A stretch of DNA of 64,000 bases. It comes from Legionella taurinensis. Its GTDB lineage: Bacteria > Pseudomonadota > Gammaproteobacteria > Legionellales > Legionellaceae. The first letter of the stretch is position 1. Every line of letters starts with the position of its first letter. Position numbers and translations under genes: made by a program. Positions 19,778 through 28,057 of this stretch are shown here, one piece after another. The notes under the pieces are model-generated. The model worked only from the letters and a program-made list of their open reading frames with translations, ran no database searches and was not told where the DNA came from. The DNA lies in NCBI RefSeq assembly GCF_900452865.1, contig NZ_UGOZ01000001.1:2046001-2110000 (forward strand), read 5' to 3'.

Positions 19778-21055
19778 TTAATGGCGACGGATAACCCGCC
19801 AGAGAACGATGGCTGCGACCGCATTAAGAGCCCCGAGCAATAAAAACAGAAACGCGATACTCATTTTAAAATGAATCAGCACCATTAATATCACGCTGCC
19901 CACGACCATCGCGAGTGCATTTAGAATATTGTTCGCTGCCACGGTACGGGCACGCTCGTGTTCGGGACAACTGACCTGAATAAAGGTATAAAGAGGCACA
20001 ATAAAAAGGCCCGCCGAGAAGGCAAACAGAAAGAAATCAAGCGTGACAGGCCAGTTGGAAAAATGCAGCAGAAATCGCCCTAAGGATTGCAGGGGCAAAT
20101 GCTCATCCACTGTGGGGGTCACCCAATAAAGGTTCATGGCAAAAAAAGACAACAGCAACATGGCCGGCGGCACGTACTTCAAGGTAATGGCCCCTTGCAG
20201 CATGCGGCCTATGGTCAACGAGCCTAGGGCAATACCTATGGAAAACATCGCCAGAAACAGCGCGAAAACCGAGGTATCCGCCCGCAGAACATAATGAGTG
20301 TAATCCGGCAGCTTGGTCGTGATCACCGCGCCAATCAACCAAAACCAGGAAATCGTCAGGATGGCCGGTAAGGTAATACGATTGGCAAAGGTCTGACGCA
20401 TCATGGTGCAGGTCGCCCGCCAGACATGCCAGTCGATAGCCACGGTGACTTTACCGGGCGCCGGAGGAATAAACCAGCTGGCCACCATGCCGGCGACAGC
20501 AGCGCTTAAAACAAGACCAACGGCATAGCCCACGTGCGAGTGGGTTGTGCCTATGGTCAAAGCGCCCAGGGTGGTACCAAGCAAAATGGCAATAAACGTG
20601 CTGGCTTCAATCAAGGCCGTTGCGCCCAGCAACTCTTCGCGGGCCAGGTGATCGGGCAGAATAGCGTATTTGATAGGCCCAAAAAAGGTGGAGTGGATGC
20701 CCATGCCCATCAAGACCAACAGAAGTAGCGTCATGCTTTGGATTGAAAAAGCCAAACTGCCGATGATCATCAGCACCAGTTCGAACACTTTGATAATCTT
20801 GGTCATCAAGGCTTTATCATACCTGTCCGCCAATTGCCCGCTGGTGGCTGAAAATAAAAAGAACGGCAGAATAAATAAACCGCCGGAAAGTGCCTGATAA
20901 AATTCAGAGTGCGATTGTGAGGACGCCAGATGGTAACTGATCAAAGTCAGCATGGACAATTTAAACGCATTGTCATTGAATGCGCCGAAAAACTGAGTAA
21001 TAAATAAGGGTAAAAAAGTTCTTTTTTTCAAAAGATAAGCTTCACGCAAGGCCAT
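19778..21055 (-). CDS. MFS transporter, LplT-like (lysophospholipid flippase family)
   Basis: A 425-residue protein of about twelve hydrophobic segments. It begins LPLFITQFFGAFNDNAFKLSM, in which the QFFGAFNDNAFK segment is typical of the LplT branch of the major facilitator superfamily. LplT returns lysophospholipids across the inner membrane for re-acylation by Aas. The LADRYDKALMTKI loop between helices 2 and 3 and the FGPIKYAILPDHL segment after helix 4 are further marks. In many bacteria this domain is fused to acyltransferase and acyl-ACP synthetase domains; here it stands alone. Substrate is inferred from the family. It is convergent with hemF. Confidence 0.8.
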   Translation of the reverse strand: MALREAYLLKKRTFLPLFITQFFGAFNDNAFKLSMLTLISYHLASSQSHSEFYQALSGGLFILPFFLFSATSGQLADRYDKALMTKIIKVFELVLMIIGSLAFSIQSMTLLLLVLMGMGIHSTFFGPIKYAILPDHLAREELLGATALIEASTFIAILLGTTLGALTIGTTHSHVGYAVGLVLSAAVAGMVASWFIPPAPGKVTVAIDWHVWRATCTMMRQTFANRITLPAILTISWFWLIGAVITTKLPDYTHYVLRADTSVFALFLAMFSIGIALGSLTIGRMLQGAITLKYVPPAMLLLSFFAMNLYWVTPTVDEHLPLQSLGRFLLHFSNWPVTLDFFLFAFSAGLFIVPLYTFIQVSCPEHERARTVAANNILNALAMVVGSVILMVLIHFKMSIAFLFLLLGALNAVAAIVLWRVIRRH

Positions 21056-21199
21056 ACGGCTCCCTTCTTACGGCAAGAGTGAGCAACTTACTGTTAATAG
21101 CCAGTAAAGTCAAATGATCTGGATTTAGGAGCAAATTGCTACAATTCAGAGCACCAATGTGGTTTAATAGGCCGTTTTGTATATTGAAAAAGAGATGTT

Positions 21200-22534
21200 A
21201 TGGCTTTAATTCGTGCGATTTCACTGGATTTTGATGGGGCAATTTTTAACGACGATTTTCATCGCCACAAAGAGGTCATTAGAGCCAATAAAGCCCTGCT
21301 GGATCTCATTGCAACCAATGCCGAAGGCTATGACAGCACCACGCTTTATGCCGGTACCAACCGCCAGTCCGTTAGTGATGATCGCGCCAATGCGTACAAA
21401 AATGACACAGGATCTGCCTTCCCGCACCTGATGCAACTGGCTGCCTATTTAAAAGACAAGCTTCGAAAGGTAAAACTCGACAAGTTCCTGCTGACTGATC
21501 TCTACCATCAGCGCAAAGCGGGAGAATCCTTTAATGAAGCCCTGAGCTTATTGGACAAAGACAACCTGCATTATGATCAGGAAAAGATGAAAAATGGCCC
21601 GTTTAAAGATTGGCTGCACGACCAGAGCAAGTTGACGCTGCTCTATGCCCAAATCCATCGGTTCGCCAAACAGCATCCCAAAGACGCCCTGGATTTTTAT
21701 TTTTATGATGATCGGGAAGATATCCTGGAAAAGCTGCACGCCTATTTTCAGCAAAATCCTAATCGGCTTCCCAGTAACCTTTGCCTGCGTATTAAACGCT
21801 ATTGCGGGGAAGGCTCCCTGAAAGATTATCCCTCTATTCAGGGAACTGGAAAACTAGACAAAAAATACAAAGCCACGGTCAAACGCCTGGCGGCTGATAC
21901 GCTGGAGTCCGTGCGATTCCAACAGAAATCGCCCGCTAATGGCAAAGGCAGGCCGATTCACACTTACAAGGAAGCCGAAGAGAGTAATTTTGTACTGACC
22001 GTTAATCTGGATTGCATCACGGACTGCCAACTCTTAGCGGCACAACAACCTCTACCCGTAGCGGCTGCAGCCTCTACTCAGCCGACCGATGGCGACCTGG
22101 TGCTCGAAAAAAGCGCTTCGTGGCACTCGTTTACCAAACCGGCGACAGAAAATGACCGTTCTCATTTATTGAGGCAGCGCTCTGTGCCGCATACCTCAGC
22201 ACAGCCCCCCTCTGAGCCTTCCCACGGCCATCCAGAATCAAGCAATCAGGCTTTGCAGACAGAGAATGCCGGCGATAATCTGGCGATTTTAACCAGTGCG
22301 TTGCCCGCCATTCCCCCTGTTTCAATTTCACCGGTCTCTGAAGAAAGCCTGAACGCCGCCGAGGCGGCTATTCCTGTCAGTGAAGAGAAAAAATCAGAAC
22401 CCATTGCCTGGCAGTTTTACAGACCCGCCACTTATCCTTTGCCCGAAAAGCCTTTGTTAAGACAGACCTCAAGCACAACAGCCATCGCCTCTCCTACGCG
22501 GGATGAAAACAAACGGCCCGCTCAATTTCTTTGA
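21200..22534 (+). CDS. HAD-like N-terminal protein, candidate Dot/Icm effector
   Basis: A 444-residue protein whose N-terminus reads ALIRAISLDFDGAIFND, a good match to HAD motif I (hhhhDxDx), in which the first Asp is the nucleophile of phosphatases and phosphotransferases. A later DFYFYDDREDIL around residue 170 could be the acidic motif IV. The region after residue 280 is Pro/Ser/Ala-rich, low in structure and repetitive (PATENDR, PATYPLPEKPLL), a tail style seen in Legionella secreted proteins. No signal peptide or membrane segment. Phosphatase activity and host delivery are inference. Transcription is likely stopped by the hairpin at 22550-22577. Confidence 0.7.
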   Translation: MALIRAISLDFDGAIFNDDFHRHKEVIRANKALLDLIATNAEGYDSTTLYAGTNRQSVSDDRANAYKNDTGSAFPHLMQLAAYLKDKLRKVKLDKFLLTDLYHQRKAGESFNEALSLLDKDNLHYDQEKMKNGPFKDWLHDQSKLTLLYAQIHRFAKQHPKDALDFYFYDDREDILEKLHAYFQQNPNRLPSNLCLRIKRYCGEGSLKDYPSIQGTGKLDKKYKATVKRLAADTLESVRFQQKSPANGKGRPIHTYKEAEESNFVLTVNLDCITDCQLLAAQQPLPVAAAASTQPTDGDLVLEKSASWHSFTKPATENDRSHLLRQRSVPHTSAQPPSEPSHGHPESSNQALQTENAGDNLAILTSALPAIPPVSISPVSEESLNAAEAAIPVSEEKKSEPIAWQFYRPATYPLPEKPLLRQTSSTTAIASPTRDENKRPAQFL

Positions 22535-22549
22535 CGGCCCCGACTGTCT

Positions 22550-22577
22550 AACGCCTTGACGCATGGGTTAAGGCGTT
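22550..22577. terminator. Stem-loop terminator between convergent genes
   Basis: AACGCCTT (22550-22557) pairs with AAGGCGTT (22570-22577), with a 12-base loop and a short pyrimidine run TTTCT on the plus strand. It lies between the HAD-like gene (stop 22534) and the convergent small secreted protein gene (stop at 22583). Confidence 0.55.
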
Positions 22578-22582
22578 TCTGC

Positions 22583-22993
22583 TTACTGACTGGCTGGTTT
22601 AGCCTGGCATTCCTGTGGAATTAATGGGCAGCTGTAGGCATTGCGGGTCACGCTGAAAATCACATTCCCATGGTGATAAACCGGATTATGATGTACTTCA
22701 CCCACGCAATTCAGTAACCATTGTTTTTTGTTCCCAAGCACGACAAAATCACCGTTTTGAGTGTTAAGCGGCAGATTCACCAGGCTTCTTAAACTGATGG
22801 GAGTCGATTGCCAGGCCGGCTGTTTTGTCGATTGATAATGAATATACAACGGCGTTTCTTCCCCGTTTAATTTCGCATGGGCTTCCATCGCTTCCAAATG
22901 GCCATCGAGGCAACGCCAGTAGACCTTGTAATCATCGGCATAAGCCCAGGATGATAAAACCGTTAAAACAAAAGTAAACAATGCAATTTTCAT
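22583..22993 (-). CDS. Small secreted protein of unknown function
   Basis: A 136-residue protein with a clear Sec signal peptide (IALFTFVLTVLSSWAYA, probable cleavage after AYA). The mature part has four cysteines (WRCLDGH, LNCVGEV, YSCPLI, PQECQA), which could form two disulfides in the periplasm. I recognise no domain. AAGGAAAG lies before the ATG. It is the last gene of a minus-strand pair with the SDR gene, 52 bases apart. Confidence 0.7.
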   Translation of the reverse strand: MKIALFTFVLTVLSSWAYADDYKVYWRCLDGHLEAMEAHAKLNGEETPLYIHYQSTKQPAWQSTPISLRSLVNLPLNTQNGDFVVLGNKKQWLLNCVGEVHHNPVYHHGNVIFSVTRNAYSCPLIPQECQAKPASQ

Positions 22994-23045
22994 GTTTCTT
23001 TCCTTAGCTTAAGGATTAGCGTCCGTTGAATAGTTTTAAAGCCCA

Positions 23046-23912
23046 TTAATGATTGGTTTTCTCTTCCCTCAACGCGGCGCGGCGGCTTAATGAGGAAATT
23101 ATCTTTTCCAGACTGTGCTGATGGGGCGGCTCCTGTTCGATGATCGCTCGCGTTCGTTGTTCACAATACTCCTTTACTTCCCGATCAGGCAAGATGTAAA
23201 AAGTACCTTTTTCGACCTCCTTGAGGATATGCTCCGCCACGTCTTCAGCAGGGCGGCTGCGGGCAATTAATTCTTCAAGCATGGTATGCAACGTGTCGAC
23301 ATGAAGCGGTGCGGAATGGGATAACAGCGGCGTATTGGCAAAGGAAGGACAAACCACCGACACAGAGACTGGTTTCTCTAACCGCTGCAAATCAAAGTGC
23401 AGGGATTCAGACAAGGCCACAATGGCATGTTTGGACATGGCATAGGCCGCCATTTGCGAGCCGCTGCATAAACCATAGAAACTGGCCATATTAATGACAT
23501 GAGAGGGATGGTCCTGCTTGAACAGCACAGGTAAAAAAGCCTGAAGCCCGTGAATGACGCCGAATAGATTCACATCCATGACTTTACGGATATGCTCGCT
23601 GGTTAATTCCCACACCGGGGCGAAGTGGCCGCTGATACCGGCATTGTTAAACAGCAAATCCACCCGGTTAAAGCGTTCGAAGGTTTGTTTAACAAGGTGC
23701 CTTAAACTTTCCGGACGCGACACATCACACACCACACCCAGCACCTCGGTAGAGGTTGCCGCACTGAGTTGCTCCACCTGATCACACAGCGTACTGACAG
23801 CATTGTCAGCCATGACCACATGGATGCCTCGCCTGATACAGGCCTGAGTTAATGCCAAACCAATACCGCTGGCAGCGCCAGTAATCACCGCAACCCGTTC
23901 ATTCGCATTCAC
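23046..23912 (-). CDS. Short-chain dehydrogenase/reductase
   Basis: A classical SDR of 288 residues that should reduce a carbonyl or oxidise an alcohol with NAD(P)H. Visible marks are the cofactor motif TGAASGIG near residue 11, CDVSRPES (adenine-ring contact), NNAGISG near residue 90, the catalytic Ser in INMASFYG, and YAMSK with the catalytic Tyr and Lys. The acidic residue after strand 2 (VMADNA) suggests NAD rather than NADP. The C-terminal 60 residues are charged and do not reveal the substrate. Nothing in the neighbourhood points to a pathway. Confidence 0.85.
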   Translation of the reverse strand: MNANERVAVITGAASGIGLALTQACIRRGIHVVMADNAVSTLCDQVEQLSAATSTEVLGVVCDVSRPESLRHLVKQTFERFNRVDLLFNNAGISGHFAPVWELTSEHIRKVMDVNLFGVIHGLQAFLPVLFKQDHPSHVINMASFYGLCSGSQMAAYAMSKHAIVALSESLHFDLQRLEKPVSVSVVCPSFANTPLLSHSAPLHVDTLHTMLEELIARSRPAEDVAEHILKEVEKGTFYILPDREVKEYCEQRTRAIIEQEPPHQHSLEKIISSLSRRAALREEKTNH

Positions 23913-24030
23913 CTGATATTCCCCGCTGCCACAATCATGGAAATTCGATCATAGCGATTCTTAAGAGGGGTGGTCAAGCCAGGGCATTGAGCTGCTGCAG
24001 ATTTAAACCATCTGCAGCTTTCGCAAAGAC

Positions 24031-24246
24031 TTATTCGCTGACAATCACAACATCCTGTGCTTTGTATCCCTTGGGACCTTTGTCAAGAATAAAAGTTACG
24101 GTATCGTTTTCATGGAGAGTTCTAAATCCAGAGCCTTGGATATCTTTGTAATGTACAAATATGTCATCACCCTGCTGATTGACAATAAATCCAAATCCTT
24201 TTTTTTCATTGAACCATTTAACATGGCCACTTTCTCTTTGCGACAT
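24031..24246 (-). CDS. Cold-shock domain protein (CspA family)
   Basis: A 71-residue single-domain nucleic-acid-binding protein. Both RNA-binding motifs are present: RNP1 in KWFNEKKGFGFI and RNP2 in DIFVHYKDI. It ends with YKAQDVVIVSE. Such proteins melt RNA structure in cold or stationary phase. The leader upstream (24247-24300) is A/G-rich on the coding strand and contains a small hairpin (TCTACC 24273-24278 with GGTAGA 24285-24290). A long structured 5' leader would fit this family, but I cannot place the promoter. Confidence 0.93.
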   Translation of the reverse strand: MSQRESGHVKWFNEKKGFGFIVNQQGDDIFVHYKDIQGSGFRTLHENDTVTFILDKGPKGYKAQDVVIVSE

Positions 24247-24477
24247 TCACTATCCCCTTTGTCTTTAGCTCCTCTACCTGGAAGGGTAGAACTAATACTT
24301 TAGCATCCACTCCAGTTCAAATTGCACGGACAACCCTTAAGGAATACCCTGATACCATCAAATTTGCGCTACAATGGATACGTCGTCATGCCAGACCCAA
24401 CTGGCATACCTCTAGCATATCAGTTTTTTGTTGATTGTTAACGATTTTTTTTAATATTGCGGTGGAGGCTCGTTATT

Positions 24478-25134
24478 TTGAACAGTATGAACAATTCTAT
24501 GATGACTTACTCTAAAAAAGAGTTTATTCGCATGGCCTTAGCCTGCGATGTACTTAAATTCGGTGAATTCACCCTGAAGTCCGGACGGAAAAGCCCTTAT
24601 TTCTTCAATGCTGGCCTGTTCTATCAGGGTGACTCGCTGCGCCACCTTGGCCATTTTTATGCGAAGGTGATTATTGATCATCACATTGATTGCCAACACC
24701 TGTTCGGTCCTGCCTACAAAGGCCTTCCCCTAGCGACTGCCACCGCCGTGGCTCTGGCTGAGCGCGGCGTTAATACCACGGTCACCTTTAACCGTAAGGA
24801 GGCCAAGGATCATGGCGAGGGCGGTCTATTAATCGGCGCGCCCCTTTCAGGCAAGACCGTCATGATTGACGACGTGATCTCAGCAGGCACGGCCTTTCGC
24901 GAGGCGCAACACCACATCCACACGCACGGGGGGCAATTATCCACTGTCGTGATTGCACTCAACCGTTGCGAACGTGGTGCGGGCAACACCTCGGCTGTGG
25001 CGGAAATTGAAGCCCAGGGCATTCAGGTGTTATCCATCGTGACGTTTTTTGACCTGGTGGAGTATTTGAACGAAGAAGGCGCGAAGGAAGAAGTGAAACG
25101 GATGCAGGCGTATCGCGAGCAATACGGTTATTGA
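24478..25134 (+). CDS. pyrE: Orotate phosphoribosyltransferase
   Basis: PyrE joins orotate and PRPP to give orotidine 5'-phosphate in pyrimidine synthesis. Marks are [21 protein letters not shown] near the N-terminus, [31 protein letters not shown] (flexible loop), and the PRPP motif [16 protein letters not shown]. About 218 residues, standard. Start choice: GGAGG at 24464-24468 lies 9 bases before a TTG at 24478, while the next ATG at 24487 is 18 bases away; either is possible, and an earlier TTG at 24457 is upstream of the ribosome site and rejected. Divergent from the cold-shock gene. Confidence 0.95.
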   Translation: MNSMNNSMMTYSKKEFIRMALACDVLKFGEFTLKSGRKSPYFFNAGLFYQGDSLRHLGHFYAKVIIDHHIDCQHLFGPAYKGLPLATATAVALAERGVNTTVTFNRKEAKDHGEGGLLIGAPLSGKTVMIDDVISAGTAFREAQHHIHTHGGQLSTVVIALNRCERGAGNTSAVAEIEAQGIQVLSIVTFFDLVEYLNEEGAKEEVKRMQAYREQYGY

Positions 25135-25141
25135 CAGCAAA

Positions 25142-25160
25142 TCGGGCCCGGAGGGCCCGA
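25142..25160. terminator. GC-rich stem-loop between pyrE and the protease gene
   Basis: TCGGGCCC (25142-25149), GGA loop, GGGCCCGA (25153-25160): a perfect 8-bp stem between the convergent stops of pyrE and the serine protease. On the minus strand it is followed by TTTG. Likely a shared terminator. Confidence 0.55.
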
Positions 25161-25170
25161 CAGGAAGGAA

Positions 25171-26253
25171 TTAATAGGCTGCGATATCAATGGTTTTGAT
25201 TTTCTGAGTGATTTGTTTGCCATGGCGGTTAATGGTCAGATTCACGGCGTCACCCACTTGAATATCCGTCAGCAGATTATAAAGCGCATCGTAATTTTTT
25301 ACAGGATGGCCGTTCAGCGCAACAATGATATCGCCCAGTTGAATCCGTCCCCAATTGTCACGATGCGTCCCGCGCAGGCCTGCCTTTGCTGCCGGCGTAT
25401 TGGGCAGTACATCGGCAATCAGGATGCCTTTAACAATGCCAAGGCGGCTAGCGATACTGGGCTCCACACGCTGGATGCCAATACCGGCCAATACCACACG
25501 GCCATTTTTAATCAGTTGCGGTACAATACGCTGAATGTCATCTGCCGGCACCGCAAAGCCCACACCGGCTGATGAACCGGAATTGGAATAAATCGCGGTA
25601 TTCATGCCAATCAATCGCCCTTTTGAATCGAGCAAGGGGCCGCCGGAATTACCCGGATTGATTGACGCATCGGTTTGAATCATGTCGCGAATCGTCACCC
25701 CGCCCGCTCCGGGCACCTGACGGCCCAAGGCGGAAATCACCCCAATCGTCAGACTGTGATCCAGGCCAAAGGGATTACCGATAGCAATAACCTTTTGCCC
25801 CACGAGAAGATCGCCGGTACGGCTTAACTCAAACGGTTTAAACCCCTTTAATTTTGCAAGCACCTGGGGTGAGGTAATCTGCAATACCGCAATGTCCTTA
25901 CGGGGCTCAGAACCAATGACTTTGACGGGGACCGTCCGGTTATCAATGGTGACGCTCAATTGATCCGCGCCATGGACAACGTGGTAATTGGTGACAATAT
26001 GCCCCTTCTCATCCCAGATAAAGCCGGAACCCGCGCCGGCAGGAACATGCGCTTTCTGGTAGGCATGATTGGCCGTCGGTTTAATGACATTGGCTAAGCG
26101 ATGCACATAGACAACCTTGGGCGAAAAGCGTTGAAAGACCTCAATGGTATTGCGCTCATTCGGCAGCAGCTCATCCAGATTGGTTGCGTGAAGCGAAGGT
26201 AAAAAAAGTAACGACAACGAGAAAACAGCACTGCGAAAAAATTTATTGATCAT
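25171..26253 (-). CDS. Trypsin-like periplasmic serine protease with PDZ domain (DegP/DegS type)
   Basis: A 360-residue HtrA-family protease for periplasmic protein quality control. A signal peptide or anchor (FFRSAVFSLSLLFLPSLHA) precedes the protease domain. The triad is His91 (TNYHVVHG), Asp120 (RKDIAVLQ) and Ser203 (NPGNSGGPLLD). One PDZ domain follows at about 255-350 (GILIADVLPNTPAAKAGLRG, IVALNGHPVKNYDALYNLL). With a single PDZ and about 360 residues it is DegS-like in size, but the signal may be cleaved. The ATG at 26253 has GGAG 7 bases upstream and overlaps the preceding gene by 11 bases, so the two are co-translated. Confidence 0.92.
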   Translation of the reverse strand: MINKFFRSAVFSLSLLFLPSLHATNLDELLPNERNTIEVFQRFSPKVVYVHRLANVIKPTANHAYQKAHVPAGAGSGFIWDEKGHIVTNYHVVHGADQLSVTIDNRTVPVKVIGSEPRKDIAVLQITSPQVLAKLKGFKPFELSRTGDLLVGQKVIAIGNPFGLDHSLTIGVISALGRQVPGAGGVTIRDMIQTDASINPGNSGGPLLDSKGRLIGMNTAIYSNSGSSAGVGFAVPADDIQRIVPQLIKNGRVVLAGIGIQRVEPSIASRLGIVKGILIADVLPNTPAAKAGLRGTHRDNWGRIQLGDIIVALNGHPVKNYDALYNLLTDIQVGDAVNLTINRHGKQITQKIKTIDIAAY

Positions 26254-26575
26254 CCCCAAACTCCATACCAATAGCGCCAGTTAAACGTTTGCGAATACTC
26301 TGGCGGGCCAATAACTTATCAATAACAGATTTAGGAAAATCGGTTATTGTAATTATATTTTTACTGATTAAAACGTCAATCAAGTCTTCCAAAACCCGGA
26401 TCAATTGCAGATCGGACTGGATGAGCTTATACCGGTCGTGGCCCTCGCAACGACTGAGGAATTCGATAATTTCCGGATTATCGAGAGGCAATTGCTCTGC
26501 CTGGTCATCCCCCTGCTCGGTGATAGCGGTGATTTGACCGCTTTTGTCACGCCTAATATAAACCACTTGGATCAT
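26243..26575 (-). CDS. Small conserved protein upstream of the protease gene
   Basis: A 110-residue acidic protein beginning IQVVYIRRDKSGQITAI, with LPLDNPEIIEFL in the middle and a Leu/Ile-rich helix at 55-85. Proteins of this pattern occur in gammaproteobacteria and are often mislabelled as tryptophan synthase beta-like; it has none of that enzyme's PLP-binding sequence and is far too short, so that label should not be used. The function is unknown. The 11-base overlap with the protease gene suggests joint expression. Confidence 0.75.
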   Translation of the reverse strand: MIQVVYIRRDKSGQITAITEQGDDQAEQLPLDNPEIIEFLSRCEGHDRYKLIQSDLQLIRVLEDLIDVLISKNIITITDFPKSVIDKLLARQSIRKRLTGAIGMEFGDDQ

Positions 26576-26779
26576 CCTCTGATATCATTGGTTGAATTAT
26601 GCACTATTTTAGCGGATTTGACCATTGTTAATTTTCATGAGTTGAACCACGCCAGTTCGTATCGAGGTATCCAGAGCAAATGCATTGACTTTATCCTATG
26701 TGCTAAAATGACAGCAGTATAGTCATCTCCCGGACCAGGAATGTCTGCGGGATGAAATAAGCGAACCGAGGAGAATAGA

Positions 26780-27859
26780 ATGACTGAAGTGTCTAATACT
26801 ATGATTGTTGGCACAGGTTCTTACATACCCTCAAAAAAAATTCCCAATGCTTTTTTCATGGAGCACCGTTTTTACGATAAAAACGGGATGACTTTTTCCA
26901 ATAGCAATGAGGAAATCATTGAAAAATTTAAACATATTACAAATATTGAAGAAAGACGCTATATTGAAGATCATCTCCTCTGTTCTGACATTGCCTTCCT
27001 TGCCGCAGAAAATGCATTGACTTGTTCAGGCATTGATGCAGAAACCCTTGATTACATCATCCTGGCTCATAATTTTGGCAACGTTGACCCCGTCTTACAC
27101 CGCCTTGATTTAGTCCCTTCCCTGGCATCACGGGTCAAACATTCACTGAAAATAAAAAATCCTGACTGTATTGCTTACGACATGATTTTTGGCTGCCCGG
27201 GATGGCTTGAATCCGTCATACAAGCCCAGTATTACTTAAAATCAGGCGACGCCAAGCGTATCCTTGTCATTGGCGCCGATACCCTGTCACGCATTGCTGA
27301 TCCCGCTGACCGCGACTCCATGATTTATGCCGACGGTGCTGGTGCTGTGATTCTGGAGGCGCAACCGGGAGGCCAAGCGGCCGGTATTCTGGCCCATGCC
27401 AGCCGAAGCGACACCTTTCTTGATGCCAATACACTGTTACATATGGGTCCTGGTTATGATGTCCATGACACCTCTGGCGCGCAATTTTTAAAAATGGATG
27501 GCCGACGATTATATGAGTACGCTGTAAAAACCGTACCCATCGTCATCACCCAATGCCTGCAAAAAGCCAACCTTTCACTTTCCCAAATCAGCAAACTTTT
27601 AATTCATCAGGCGAATGAGAAAATGGACGCAGCCATTTTGAAGCGTGTCTGTGAAACTCATCACAGTCCTCTTCCGGAAAATTTCATGCCAATGACAATC
27701 AACAAGCTGGGTAACAGCTCTGTCGCCACCCTGCCCACGTTGCTTGATCTGATATTGAAGGGAAAACTTCCTGATCATAGCATCCAGTCCGGCGACAATG
27801 TCCTTTTTGCCTCTGTTGGTGCGGGAATGAACATCAATGCCCTGGTCTATAGGGCATAG
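26780..27859 (+). CDS. Beta-ketoacyl-ACP synthase III-like enzyme
   Basis: A thiolase-fold condensing enzyme of 359 residues. The catalytic triad of KAS III is visible: Cys139 in IFGCPGW, His276 in LIHQAN and Asn312 in NKLGNSS. The C-terminal SVGAGMNINALVYR is the usual closing strand. It is longer than housekeeping FabH (about 317), and its insert at residues 95-120 (PVLHRLDLVPSLASRVKHSL) points to a specialised member that accepts an unusual acyl chain or makes a ketone or ester. AGGAGA precedes the ATG. It lies 198 bases before the acyl-AMP ligase gene on the same strand and probably belongs to the same pathway, although a weak hairpin lies between them. Confidence 0.85.
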   Translation: MTEVSNTMIVGTGSYIPSKKIPNAFFMEHRFYDKNGMTFSNSNEEIIEKFKHITNIEERRYIEDHLLCSDIAFLAAENALTCSGIDAETLDYIILAHNFGNVDPVLHRLDLVPSLASRVKHSLKIKNPDCIAYDMIFGCPGWLESVIQAQYYLKSGDAKRILVIGADTLSRIADPADRDSMIYADGAGAVILEAQPGGQAAGILAHASRSDTFLDANTLLHMGPGYDVHDTSGAQFLKMDGRRLYEYAVKTVPIVITQCLQKANLSLSQISKLLIHQANEKMDAAILKRVCETHHSPLPENFMPMTINKLGNSSVATLPTLLDLILKGKLPDHSIQSGDNVLFASVGAGMNINALVYRA

Positions 27860-27882
27860 TTGCTTAAGCAGATAGGGCAAAG

Positions 27883-27901
27883 CAAGCCATGTCTGGGCTT
27901 G
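27883..27901 (+). terminator. Weak stem-loop after the KAS III-like gene
   Basis: CAAGCC (27883-27888) can pair with GGCTTG (27896-27901), and a TTTT run follows at 27909-27912 after a GGGGC stretch. It may attenuate transcription into the FAAL gene, where the next 150 bases are AT-rich. Weak evidence. Confidence 0.3.
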
Positions 27902-28057
27902 TCGGGGCTTTTATAGTCGCTCGCCTGATGAACAGTGTATAAAACCAAGGACCCTTAGAAATTAGATTAAAATTTACACAATTTTTACATATAAAAGGAC
28001 AATATAAATTAATATTAGTCTTAACCTTATTGTGGGATCATTACCTTTTGTATAAAT

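Noticed and set aside
26243..26575. Tryptophan synthase beta-like annotation
   Set aside because: The 110-residue product has no PLP site and no similarity to TrpB motifs; the label is a known type of inherited misannotation.
26685..26709. TTGACT ... TAAAAT as promoter of the KAS III-like gene
   Set aside because: The spacer is only 13 bases, too short for a sigma-70 promoter.
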